A program made the position numbers and the translations under genes. The notes below the pieces were generated by a model. The model was not told the DNA's origin, did no database searches, and saw only the letters and a list, made by a program, of their open reading frames with translations. Of a stretch of DNA of 11,922 nucleotides, positions 1 to 7,182 are shown one piece after another. The stretch is from an uncultured Eubacteriales bacterium (GTDB lineage: Bacteria; Bacillota; Clostridia; Christensenellales; DTU072). Numbering within the stretch: the stretch's first letter is position 1; each line of letters opens with the position of its first letter. The DNA is taken from the NCBI GenBank assembly GCA_902766325.1, contig CACXDF010000118.1, forward strand, positions 1 to 11,922. Reading direction: 5' to 3'.

Positions 1-1718
1 ACTTCGTTATAGTCGAGATCGGCGGGGAGCTTCTTTTTTTCCATTTTCTGCATTTCTTTGATCTCGCGTTGTAATTTGACGAGATACCCTTCGTACTTGA
101 GTTCCGTTTCTATACGACGAAGCAAGAAAGGATCTTCGTCTTTAAAAGACGGATCGACGGCGATAAGGTCGTCTACGGTCAAGGGAGAACGCTTCAAAAA
201 TTCTTCTCCGCCGATACCGCTCGTCGGTACGGGTTCGCCCTTATTCTCCATAACGGTTGCGATCTGCTCTTTTTTATAGCGAGACGTTTTTATTTTTTCC
301 CGAAGGCGTTCTTTTTCCGCCTGCATTTTTTGGTAACGAGCGTATCGTTCGTCGTCGACGAGACCGATTTGGCGGCCGATCTCCGTCAGACGTTCGTCCG
401 CGTTATCCTGCCTTAGTTGCAAACGGTATTCCGCGCGGGAAGTCATCATACGATACGGTTCTTCCGTGCCTTTGGTCACAAGGTCGTCGACCATAACGCC
501 GATATAGGAGTTATCGCGGGTGAGAATAAGCGGCTCTCTTCCTTCCAAAAAGAGTCCGGCGTTGATACCGGCGAGTATCCCCTGCCCGGCGGCCTCTTCA
601 TATCCGCTGCTGCCGTTGATCTGACCTGCGGCGTATAACCCGATATATTTTTTTACGGCAAGGGTGGGCAGAAGCGCGAGCGGGTCGAGACAATCGTACT
701 CGATGGCATAGCCGTAGCGCATGATCTTGGCGTTTTCCAGTCCCACGACGGAATGGAGCATGCGTTCCTGCACGTCGAAAGGCAAAGAGGTGGACAGACC
801 CTGCACGTACATTTCGTCGGTGTCCTCCCCTTCCGGCTCGATAAAGATCTGATGACGGTCGTGATTGGCAAAGCGGACGACCTTGGTTTCGATGGACGGG
901 CAATAGCGCGGGCCGGTCGAAGTGATGGAGCCGTTATAGAGGGGGCTCCTGTCCAGGTTATCCAGTATGATCTTATGCGTTTCCGCATTGGTATAGGTCA
1001 AATAACAGTCGCGTACGTTACGGGCTTTTTCTTCGGTCATTAAGCTGAAAGGATAAATGTTTTCGTCCCCTTTCTGCACGATCATTTTTGAAAGGTCGAC
1101 CGAACTCGCCAAAACGCGCATGGGCGTACCCGTCTTAAAACGACGCATGGGAAGACCCATCTTTTTAAGCGAGGCGGACAGATAAGTCGAACGGCGATAT
1201 CCGGCGGGACCGCATTTTTCGGAATAGTCGCCGATAATGATGCGACTGTCCAAATAGACGCCGGTGGTCAAAACGACCGCTCTGCACGCGTATACGTCGC
1301 CGAGCGTGGTCTTGATACCGCAAACCCGATTCCCCTCGGTCAGTATCTCGGCAGCTTCCCCTTCCAGAACGTCAAGATTCTCTTGCCGTTCGATACGGTT
1401 TTTCATCAAACGGTGATACTTGTCTTTGTCGATCTGGTTGCGTAGAGAATGAACGGCGGCGCCGTTACCCAAGTTGAGCATACGGGTCTGCAAAGTAGCC
1501 ATATCGGCCACACGACCCATTTGTCCGCCGAGAGCATCCACTTCGCGGACGATATGTCCTTTTCCCGTACCGCCGACGTTCGGGTTACACGGCATAAACC
1601 CGAGCGCATTCAGCGTCAAACTCATCAAAAGGGTCTTGTGACCCTTTTTTGCTAACGCAAACGCGCTTTCTATGCCCGCGTGTCCTCCGCCGACGACGAT
1701 GGCTTCGTATTCTTTCAT
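1..1718 (-). CDS. mnmG: tRNA uridine-5-carboxymethylaminomethyl modification enzyme MnmG (GidA), C-terminus cut by window edge
   Basis: FAD-dependent subunit that, with the GTPase MnmE, installs the 5-carboxymethylaminomethyl group on wobble uridine 34 of certain tRNAs in the cytoplasm. The frame is open from ATG at 1718 to the left edge: 572 codons, against about 620-630 for the family, so roughly the last 50 residues and the stop are missing. Visible are the FAD-binding GGGHAG near residues 10-15, the family block MPCNPNVGGTGKGHIVREVDALGG-like at about 42-65 with the conserved Cys44, a second conserved Cys in GPRYCPSIE (about Cys273), GYEEAAGQG around 372-379, and the MnmE/tRNA-binding C-terminal part with PYRMMTSRAEYRL. 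The start is 9 bp after the stop of the upstream yqeY-like gene; its ribosome site is weak (AAGATAAATAG), so translational coupling is likely. It is last of the visible cluster lipoprotein-ileS-yqeY-mnmG. Family assignment is very secure. Confidence 0.97.
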   Translation of the reverse strand, partial: MKEYEAIVVGGGHAGIESAFALAKKGHKTLLMSLTLNALGFMPCNPNVGGTGKGHIVREVDALGGQMGRVADMATLQTRMLNLGNGAAVHSLRNQIDKDKYHRLMKNRIERQENLDVLEGEAAEILTEGNRVCGIKTTLGDVYACRAVVLTTGVYLDSRIIIGDYSEKCGPAGYRRSTYLSASLKKMGLPMRRFKTGTPMRVLASSVDLSKMIVQKGDENIYPFSLMTEEKARNVRDCYLTYTNAETHKIILDNLDRSPLYNGSITSTGPRYCPSIETKVVRFANHDRHQIFIEPEGEDTDEMYVQGLSTSLPFDVQERMLHSVVGLENAKIMRYGYAIEYDCLDPLALLPTLAVKKYIGLYAAGQINGSSGYEEAAGQGILAGINAGLFLEGREPLILTRDNSYIGVMVDDLVTKGTEEPYRMMTSRAEYRLQLRQDNADERLTEIGRQIGLVDDERYARYQKMQAEKERLREKIKTSRYKKEQIATVMENKGEPVPTSGIGGEEFLKRSPLTVDDLIAVDPSFKDEDPFLLRRIETELKYEGYLVKLQREIKEMQKMEKKKLPADLDYNE

Positions 1719-1727
1719 CTATTTATC

Positions 1728-2171
1728 TTATTTCGTTGCGAGATAGCCTTCGACGAGACCGTTGACTTTGCTCTTATCGAACTGTCCGGCGATCTTGGGC
1801 ATAACGGCCTTGATGATCATGCCCTTGGTCTTGGGAGAAGCGTCCGCATAAACGTCGGCCTCTTTGATAATGGCAAGGACTTCTTCTTCGGTCAGTTGTT
1901 TCGGCATATAAGCCGTCAAAATGGCTACTTTTCCCGCGGCTTCGGCTTCTTTTTCGGCATTCTTGCCCGACCACATTTCGCGCACTTCGTTTTGTACTTT
2001 GATCTCTTTGGCGATCCCTTCGTACATTTCGGCGTCGGTCACAACGTGGCCGGCTTCCGTCTTTTCTTTGGCGATGATATACGCGACGACGGCTTCGAGC
2101 GCGTTCTTCTTGGCGGTATCGCCCGTTTTACGGGCGTTCATAAAATCTGCTCTGATTTGATCTTTTAACAT
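1728..2171 (-). CDS. GatB/YqeY domain protein
   Basis: A 147-residue cytoplasmic protein, the normal length for stand-alone YqeY proteins, which share the helical tail domain of the GatB subunit of the tRNA-dependent amidotransferase. Seen in the sequence: N-terminal MLKDQIRADFMNARK, a charged helical middle (residues 35-80), the diagnostic AYMPKQLTEEE at about 87-97, and a C-terminal block TKGMIIKAVMPKIAGQFDKSKVNGLV, which fits the family's GxMGKVMGxLxxxxxGxADGxxV pattern with substitutions. It lacks a GatB kinase-like catalytic domain, so it should not be called GatB. Its role is not established; binding to tRNA or to tRNA enzymes is an inference from the GatB tail. The ATG at 2171 follows a good AGAGGT ribosome site that starts at the ileS stop codon. 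It sits between ileS and mnmG with 9-bp gaps on both sides, consistent with cotranscription. Confidence 0.9.
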   Translation of the reverse strand: MLKDQIRADFMNARKTGDTAKKNALEAVVAYIIAKEKTEAGHVVTDAEMYEGIAKEIKVQNEVREMWSGKNAEKEAEAAGKVAILTAYMPKQLTEEEVLAIIKEADVYADASPKTKGMIIKAVMPKIAGQFDKSKVNGLVEGYLATK

Positions 2172-2180
2172 AATGACCTC

Positions 2181-5100
2181 TTATTTATTTTCTGCTTTGA
2201 TTTTGATGGTGACGGTATAATCGCCGATCTCGGCTTTTTCTTCGGCGTCCGCATTCTCCACCGGGCCGAGGGCAACGGCGAGGATGTCGGAACGGATCTT
2301 TTCCGCATAGGCGCTCACGGCAACGTTCGCGTCGGCGTCTTCGGAAGATATTTCCGCATAAATACGCTGTTCTACGGCATAGCCGGCCTCTTTACGCATG
2401 ACCTGGATCTTACGGACCAATTCGCGTACGAAACCTTCTTTGATCAACTCCGGATCGAGGGTCGTGTCGAGAGCCAGCGTGAACTTCTGTTCGCTCTCCA
2501 CGACGTAACCGTCCTTCGGACGATCGTGCTTATCGAACAGGTCGGCCTCCAGTCCGGTAAAAGGCCCGATATCGACGGAACCCGCCGCGACCAACTTGGC
2601 GAGCGAACGCATTCCTTCGGCGTCCAGTCCGTCCACCAGACCTTTCAAGGTCTGCGCGTCCTTTTTAAGACGCTGACCGGCAATACGGAAGTTGACGGTA
2701 AAGTAGGCTTCGTTGAACTCTTCGCCGCCGACCGAGAAGAGCACTTCTTTGACGTTAAGTTCGTCGCGAACGACGGAAAGGAGCGGTTCGACCGTCTTTT
2801 TATAATCCTCGGACGTTTGGATATACAACGTGCGCAAAGGCTGTTTTACTTTCAACTGCGCCGCGTTACGCATACGCTGTCCGCAGGCGATGACCTCTCT
2901 GACCGCTTCCGTTTCCGCAAGAATATCGCCGAAGTCGGGACAAGCGATAGGAGTCGGATAGGTCGTCAGGTGTACGCTGACGGGAGCGTCCTTTTCGAGG
3001 GCGCGGACGGTGTTTTGATAGATATGTTCGGTCAAGAACGGGATAATAGGCGCCATAATACCGAGGGTCGCTTTGATGGCGTTATAGAGGCACCAATACG
3101 CGTTCATCTGATCCACTTTATCGATCGACTTCCAAAATCTCTTGCGGTTAATACGGACATACCAGTTACTGACGTCGTCGCAGAAACTCTCGAATTCTTT
3201 GGTAACGACCGAAGTACGGAAGGACTCCATGCCCGCCGTGGCCGTTTCGATAAACTTATTCGTACGGGCGATCAGCCATTTATCGCTGTTCGTAAAGGTG
3301 GCGAAATCGGGCTTGAAGTTTTCCACGTCCGGGTTATCCAGACTTGCATACAGATTGAAGAAGACGTAAATGTTCCAGAAAGAAAGGATCTTCCTTCTCG
3401 TTTCGTCGGTGAGGTTATAGCCGAAGCGCACGTCGCCGGTATAAGGCGCGGCGCAATAGAGGTAACGGACGGGATCGGCGCCCATTTTCTCGGCGGCTTC
3501 GTCAAATTTGATCATAAATCCGGACTTATGGAACTTACTTCCGTCTTCCTGTACGACGGACGAATGGGTCACGACTCTTTCGTACGGGGCCTTGCCCGTC
3601 AAAACGACGCTCATAAAAAGCTGAGAATAGAACCACAAACGGATCTGCTCTTTCATTTCGATGACAACTTCGCTGGGGAAATTCTTCTTGAAGTATTCCG
3701 GATCGGAGAAGTATTTTTTGGTGGAGAACGGCGTGATACCGGCATCCAACCAGCAGTCGCCTACTTCGGGGATACGCTCGACGAGTTCTCCGCAATGGGG
3801 ACAACGGATCTTGATCTTGTCGATATAAGGACGATGCAGGTGCGGCACGCCTTCCAAAGAATGATTTTCGGACAGTTCGATCAATTCTTCTTTGCTGCCC
3901 ACGACGGTCAAATGACCGCATTTCTTACAGGGATAGAACGGAAGCGGAAGTCCGTAGAAACGCTTACGGGAGATATTCCAATCGCCCATATTGGTCAGCC
4001 AGTCTTCCATACGCTTTCCGGCGTAATCGGGTTCCCACTTGACCGAACGAGCGGCGGCGATGAGCGCCGGCTTCAGACTTTCGGTCGCGATACTCCATTC
4101 GTCCACGAGCTTAAACACGACGTCGTGCTTACATCTCCAACAATGAGGATAGCTGTGGGTAATGGGTTCGGTCCTGTAAAGGGTGTTCCGTTCCGTCATG
4201 ATGCGGACGACGATATCGAGGACCTCGCCGGTCGACTTACCGGACAATTCTCCGAAGCCGGGCAGAATAATACCGCTATCGTCGATGGGACAGATGGCAG
4301 GCAGGTTTTCTCTCTTGCCGAGATCGAAGTCCTCCGCGCCGCAACCGGGAGCTATATGAACGACGCCTACGCCTTCGGTGGCGTCTACGTCCTCCCACGG
4401 AACGATCTTATGCGGGAACTTTTGACACTCGAATTCGGGGAAGACGGTAACGTATTCTTTACCGACGAGCGCCGAACCTTTGAATTCTTCCAAAACGGTA
4501 ACGATATCGCCTTTTAACTTTTTGACGGCGTCCTTAATGAGAATAACGGGGAGTTCGTCCGACTTGACCTGCACTTTAACGTAATCCATGTCGGGATTAA
4601 CGGCGAGCGCCACGTTACTGGTCAGCGTCCAGGGCGTCGTCGTCCAAAGGAGCATTTTTGCGCTGCCGTCGACCAAGGGCAACTTTCCGTAAATGGAGGT
4701 ATGGGTCACTTCGCTGTAGCTGCCGCTCATTTCGTGTTCGGAAAGAGAGGTACCGCAACGAGGACACCAAGGCATCGGACGATGGCTCTTTACGAGCAAT
4801 CCGCGATCGTGACAAACTTTAAGAAAATGCCAGATCGAAGTAATATTGAGATCGGTATTGGTAAAATAGCTGTGATCCCAGTCCATCCATTGACCGAGGC
4901 GCTTGCTTTGCTCGGTAATAACGCCGGAATACTTACGGACTCTCTCCATGCACTTTTCGGTAAAGTTATCCATGCCGTATTCCATGATGCCGCGCTTGTC
5001 TTTGATGCCGATCTCTTTTTCGGCTTCCACTTCCACCCATAAACCCTGCGAGTCGAAGCCGTTCTGATACTGACAGCTCTTGCCGTGCATGGCGTTATAA

Positions 5101-5306
5101 CGGATGAAGCAGTCCTTCAGCGTTCTGCCCCACGCATGGTGAATGCCCATGGCGTTATTGGCGGTGATCGGTCCGTCTAAAAAGCGGAACCTTTCTCCGT
5201 GTTCGTTTTGCTTAACGAGTTTTTCGAAGCATTGATTCTCATCCCAGAATTTCATGACGTCGCGTTCGAGCGCGATAAAATCGGGAGACGGGTTTTCTTT
5301 TCTCAT
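2181..5306 (-). CDS. ileS: Isoleucyl-tRNA synthetase, type-2-like, with altered HIGH (GIHH) and KMSKS (KFHKS) motifs
   Basis: Class Ia synthetase charging tRNA-Ile, 1041 residues, in the range of eukaryote-like (type 2) IleRS. Domains in order: Rossmann active site with GPITANNAMGIHHAWGR at 45-61; a Cys cluster CPRC at 181-184; CP1 editing domain with WTTTPWTL at 221-228 and HIAPGCGAEDF at 317-327, whose Asp326 matches the conserved editing Asp; further CxxC pairs CWRC 389-392, CKKC 460-463 and CPHC 502-505, suggesting zinc knuckles; GDWNISRKRFYG at 441-452, the 'NWxISRqRxWG' block; the KMSKS-equivalent KFHKS at 591-595; then the anticodon-binding helices and a C-terminal tail. The canonical HIGH reads GIHH (54-57), and the KMSKS loop keeps only the two Lys and the last Ser. 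The start at 5306 has GAGGA 11 nt upstream, and the gene lies 19 bp after the lipoprotein stop. No T-box leader precedes it. A sister class I ligase is possible but isoleucine is the best call. Confidence 0.93.
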   Translation of the reverse strand: MRKENPSPDFIALERDVMKFWDENQCFEKLVKQNEHGERFRFLDGPITANNAMGIHHAWGRTLKDCFIRYNAMHGKSCQYQNGFDSQGLWVEVEAEKEIGIKDKRGIMEYGMDNFTEKCMERVRKYSGVITEQSKRLGQWMDWDHSYFTNTDLNITSIWHFLKVCHDRGLLVKSHRPMPWCPRCGTSLSEHEMSGSYSEVTHTSIYGKLPLVDGSAKMLLWTTTPWTLTSNVALAVNPDMDYVKVQVKSDELPVILIKDAVKKLKGDIVTVLEEFKGSALVGKEYVTVFPEFECQKFPHKIVPWEDVDATEGVGVVHIAPGCGAEDFDLGKRENLPAICPIDDSGIILPGFGELSGKSTGEVLDIVVRIMTERNTLYRTEPITHSYPHCWRCKHDVVFKLVDEWSIATESLKPALIAAARSVKWEPDYAGKRMEDWLTNMGDWNISRKRFYGLPLPFYPCKKCGHLTVVGSKEELIELSENHSLEGVPHLHRPYIDKIKIRCPHCGELVERIPEVGDCWLDAGITPFSTKKYFSDPEYFKKNFPSEVVIEMKEQIRLWFYSQLFMSVVLTGKAPYERVVTHSSVVQEDGSKFHKSGFMIKFDEAAEKMGADPVRYLYCAAPYTGDVRFGYNLTDETRRKILSFWNIYVFFNLYASLDNPDVENFKPDFATFTNSDKWLIARTNKFIETATAGMESFRTSVVTKEFESFCDDVSNWYVRINRKRFWKSIDKVDQMNAYWCLYNAIKATLGIMAPIIPFLTEHIYQNTVRALEKDAPVSVHLTTYPTPIACPDFGDILAETEAVREVIACGQRMRNAAQLKVKQPLRTLYIQTSEDYKKTVEPLLSVVRDELNVKEVLFSVGGEEFNEAYFTVNFRIAGQRLKKDAQTLKGLVDGLDAEGMRSLAKLVAAGSVDIGPFTGLEADLFDKHDRPKDGYVVESEQKFTLALDTTLDPELIKEGFVRELVRKIQVMRKEAGYAVEQRIYAEISSEDADANVAVSAYAEKIRSDILAVALGPVENADAEEKAEIGDYTVTIKIKAENK

Positions 5307-5325
5307 TTCCAGTGTATCCTCACTA

Positions 5326-6930
5326 TTACTTAATTTCCCAATATTTGTATTTTTTTCCGCCTTTTTCTTCCGACATTTGGGAATTCGGGCAGGTATAATG
5401 GACGTTTACGTAACTCTGCGGATTGATCTCGATATGTTCCTCGATCCACAGATTAAAGCCGCCCCCCGTTCCGTACAAACCAGAGGGGTTATTGCTCGTC
5501 GTGTTCGCTATGGTCGCACTGTCGATATACACGTCCTTCAACGAACAACCGGCGAAAGAATTGATGCCCAATGCAACGACGTTTTCTCCGACAAAGATCT
5601 CTTCAAGCGAACTACACCCCTTGAAGGCGCCGGTCTCGACCATGGTAAGGGCGGCGGGCAATGATATGCTTTTTAAAGCCGTGCAGGACAAAAATGCGTC
5701 CGAAGCGATCGAAGAAACGACGCTTCCTTCCTCAAAAACGAATTCGCTCAACTTCCGGCAACGACTGAATGAATTGACGTTAACGACGCTTATGCCTTTC
5801 GGAAGACAAAAACCGCCGAGTTCGACGCAAGTATCGAATGCGTGTTCCCCGATCTCTCTCAAAGAAGATCCTTCCGCAAATTCGATCTTTTCTATTCCGG
5901 AGTTGTCGAAAAAGGCATATTCTTCGATCTTTTCGATCCCCGCCGATAAAGACAACTTTTCTATCAGGGCCGCACAATGAGCGAACGAATAAGATAGTAT
6001 ATCGCTACTCCCCGTAAGCGAAACGGTCCTTAACGAATCGGGGATCGAAAAATACGTTTTTTGATCGTTGTCTTCATAGACCTGAGAATAGCTATCGGCA
6101 TTCCCGACGCCGAAGATGCTGCCGAACGCGACGTCGGCCCCCTTGCGGTCGTTACTCCCCGCAAACGACATGGACAAATTCCGGAGGCGGTCGCAACCGG
6201 AAAAAACGTTCCTGCCCATCGTCGTCAAAGTGTTCGGGATGGTGACGTCGGTCAATTCTTCGCAATTTTTAAAGGCGCCGTCGCCGATCGAAACGAGTCC
6301 GTTCGGGAAAACGAAACTTTTCATGGAATTACACCCGTAAAAGGCTTCTTTGCCCAAACTGAGAACGGAACCGGTCATCGATATTTCGTACAGGTTGGTC
6401 GCGTCATAAAAAGCCCTGTCCGGCAATCCGATATTGCCGTTTATCCGGACGATCCCGAGCTCCGGCAGATATTTAGTCCAAAGGTTCGTATGGAACGTTC
6501 CGTTCCCATTGAACACAAACGTATACGCGTTATCTCCGGAAGTGTTTCTCGATTTGTACACCAACAATTCGGCGTTTTCCTCGCGATAAGTTTGGGCGGC
6601 GGGCTCGCTTATTCCGCAAAACCGACATACGTTGTTGCGGTATTCGTGGTCTACTTTCTCAAGAGTCCGCCTTTGTTCTTGTCCGCATTTCGAACAAATA
6701 AAAAGGTCGTATCCTTCCTGCTTACAGGTCGGTTTGAGGCCGTTGGTAGACAAAACGAAATTATGTTCGCATTCCGTTTCTTCATCTTCGATCTCCTCTT
6801 CCTTTTTTTCTTCGCCGTAAAAAAACTTATTGATATCGTTAACAAGATCGCAAGCGGAAAGCGCGACGATCATAAAGATCGCCGTTAAAATAACAAATAA
6901 CGCCAATAAACCGCTTTTATTCTTTTTCAT
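5326..6930 (-). CDS. BspA-like leucine-rich-repeat lipoprotein with N-terminal Cys-rich ribbon
   Basis: A 534-residue surface lipoprotein. The N-terminus has a basic MKKNKSG, a hydrophobic core, and the lipobox LSAC with lipidated Cys at 27. A Glu/Lys-rich linker (40-55) follows. Residues 54-105 carry CxH...PTC...CSKC...H...CRFC, a zinc-ribbon-like element common next to BspA/LRR_5 repeats in gut Clostridia; that it binds metal is inference. From about 170 to 470 there are around ten LRR_5 (TpLRR) units of the form 'L..I.LP..l..IG..AF..C..L', for example FVFPNGLVSIGDGAFKNC at 206-223 and SISLPAALTMVETGAFKGC at 421-439. The C-terminal 60 residues have no repeat, no LPxTG and no obvious wall anchor. 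Such proteins usually bind host or environmental polymers; no ligand can be read here. The ATG at 6930 is the only start: an in-frame TAA lies at 6951-6949 and no ribosome site precedes it. ileS follows after 19 bp. Confidence 0.92.
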   Translation of the reverse strand: MKKNKSGLLALFVILTAIFMIVALSACDLVNDINKFFYGEEKKEEEIEDEETECEHNFVLSTNGLKPTCKQEGYDLFICSKCGQEQRRTLEKVDHEYRNNVCRFCGISEPAAQTYREENAELLVYKSRNTSGDNAYTFVFNGNGTFHTNLWTKYLPELGIVRINGNIGLPDRAFYDATNLYEISMTGSVLSLGKEAFYGCNSMKSFVFPNGLVSIGDGAFKNCEELTDVTIPNTLTTMGRNVFSGCDRLRNLSMSFAGSNDRKGADVAFGSIFGVGNADSYSQVYEDNDQKTYFSIPDSLRTVSLTGSSDILSYSFAHCAALIEKLSLSAGIEKIEEYAFFDNSGIEKIEFAEGSSLREIGEHAFDTCVELGGFCLPKGISVVNVNSFSRCRKLSEFVFEEGSVVSSIASDAFLSCTALKSISLPAALTMVETGAFKGCSSLEEIFVGENVVALGINSFAGCSLKDVYIDSATIANTTSNNPSGLYGTGGGFNLWIEEHIEINPQSYVNVHYTCPNSQMSEEKGGKKYKYWEIK

Positions 6931-6937
6931 ATTGTCT

Positions 6938-6966
6938 ATTTTACACGTTTACGCGCGTACTGTCAA
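6938..6966 (-). promoter_or_regulatory. Sigma-A-type promoter of the lipoprotein-ileS-yqeY-mnmG cluster
   Basis: On the minus strand TTGACA (6966-6961) and TAAAAT (6943-6938) are separated by exactly 17 bp. The predicted transcription start, about seven bases after the -10 box, falls at 6931-6930, on or one base before the lipoprotein ATG. The -35 matches the consensus in all six bases and the -10 in five of six. Assignment is by motif only. Confidence 0.8.
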
Positions 6967-6990
6967 CTTAGAAGAACTATTTTTAAGATT

Positions 6991-7005
6991 AATAGAGGCT
7001 CTATT
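6991..7005. promoter_or_regulatory. Perfect 15-bp palindrome, candidate operator
   Basis: AATAGAGGCTCTATT has 7-bp perfect arms around a single central G. Its centre (6998) is about 67 bp upstream of the predicted lipoprotein transcription start, a position compatible with an activator or repressor dimer. No T-run follows on either strand, so it is not a terminator. The regulator is not identified. Confidence 0.45.
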
Positions 7006-7019
7006 CGCATTTTTCTACC

Positions 7020-7078
7020 TCGAAAAAAGTCGAATGTTTCACGTGAAACAAAATTCAAGCTCTTTCGACGTTTTTCGA
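7020..7078. repeat. Imperfect 15-bp inverted repeat enclosing parS
   Basis: Left arm TCGAAAAAAGTCGAA (7020-7034) ends one base before parS. Right arm TTCGACGTTTTTCGA (7064-7078) is its reverse complement at 14 of 15 positions. The 29-bp interior holds the 16-bp parS, which is off-centre by about 6 bp. The right arm also overlaps a direct repeat of TTCGACG (7064-7070 and 7074-7080). Confidence 0.55.
7035..7050. promoter_or_regulatory. parS, ParB (Spo0J) centromere-like binding site
   Basis: TGTTTCACGTGAAACA is a perfect 16-bp palindrome and fits the bacterial parS consensus TGTTNCACGTGAAACA at every position. ParB-CTP clamps load here and spread to neighbouring DNA to recruit SMC and drive origin segregation. 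It lies in the noncoding gap between divergent promoters, clear of both. In bacteria these sites cluster around oriC, and mnmG nearby fits that position. parA/parB themselves are not in the window. Confidence 0.93.
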
Positions 7079-7105
7079 CGACGAAAGACCTTTTCTTCCG
7101 TCGTC
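7077..7105. repeat. 12-bp inverted repeat just upstream of the galM -35 box
   Basis: GACGACGAAAGA (7077-7088) and TCTTCCGTCGTC (7094-7105) pair at 11 of 12 positions around a 5-base loop. It ends 4 bp before the galM -35 box. It is not followed by a T-run, so an operator or cruciform-prone element is more likely than a terminator. It overlaps the outer arm of the next repeat. Confidence 0.4.
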
Positions 7106-7155
7106 CGTATTGACTTCGCGGCTCAAGCGTTGTACAATATACGAAAAAGGTCTTT
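7084..7155. promoter_or_regulatory. Pair of 11-bp inverted copies flanking the galM promoter
   Basis: AAAGACCTTTT (7084-7094) and AAAAGGTCTTT (7145-7155) are exact reverse complements, spaced 61 bp centre to centre. One lies upstream of the -35 box and the other spans the predicted transcription start (about 7145). Each copy is itself nearly palindromic (AAAGRYCTTT), as expected of a dimer binding site. The arrangement suits repression by looping or occlusion, but that is inference from position alone. Confidence 0.4.
7110..7138 (+). promoter_or_regulatory. Sigma-A-type promoter of galM
   Basis: TTGACT (7110-7115) and TACAAT (7133-7138) are spaced by 17 bp, each differing from consensus at one base. 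The predicted start near 7145 gives a 38-nt leader ending in the AGAGAGG ribosome site (7168-7174) of galM. Confidence 0.8.
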
Positions 7156-7182
7156 AAGCCGCAAAAAAGAGAGGTCTGTTTT

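Noticed and set aside
1728..2171. Calling the YqeY-like gene gatB
   Set aside because: At 147 residues it has only the tail-type domain and no amidotransferase kinase-like core.
2526..4517. Long plus-strand open frame of 663 codons antisense to ileS
   Set aside because: It lies wholly inside a confident, motif-complete ileS, has no recognisable domain or ribosome site, and looks like a product of the codon bias of the gene below it.
6931..7182. Possible T-box or other riboswitch upstream of the lipoprotein-ileS cluster
   Set aside because: No T-box conserved sequence on the minus strand, and the predicted transcription start leaves no leader.
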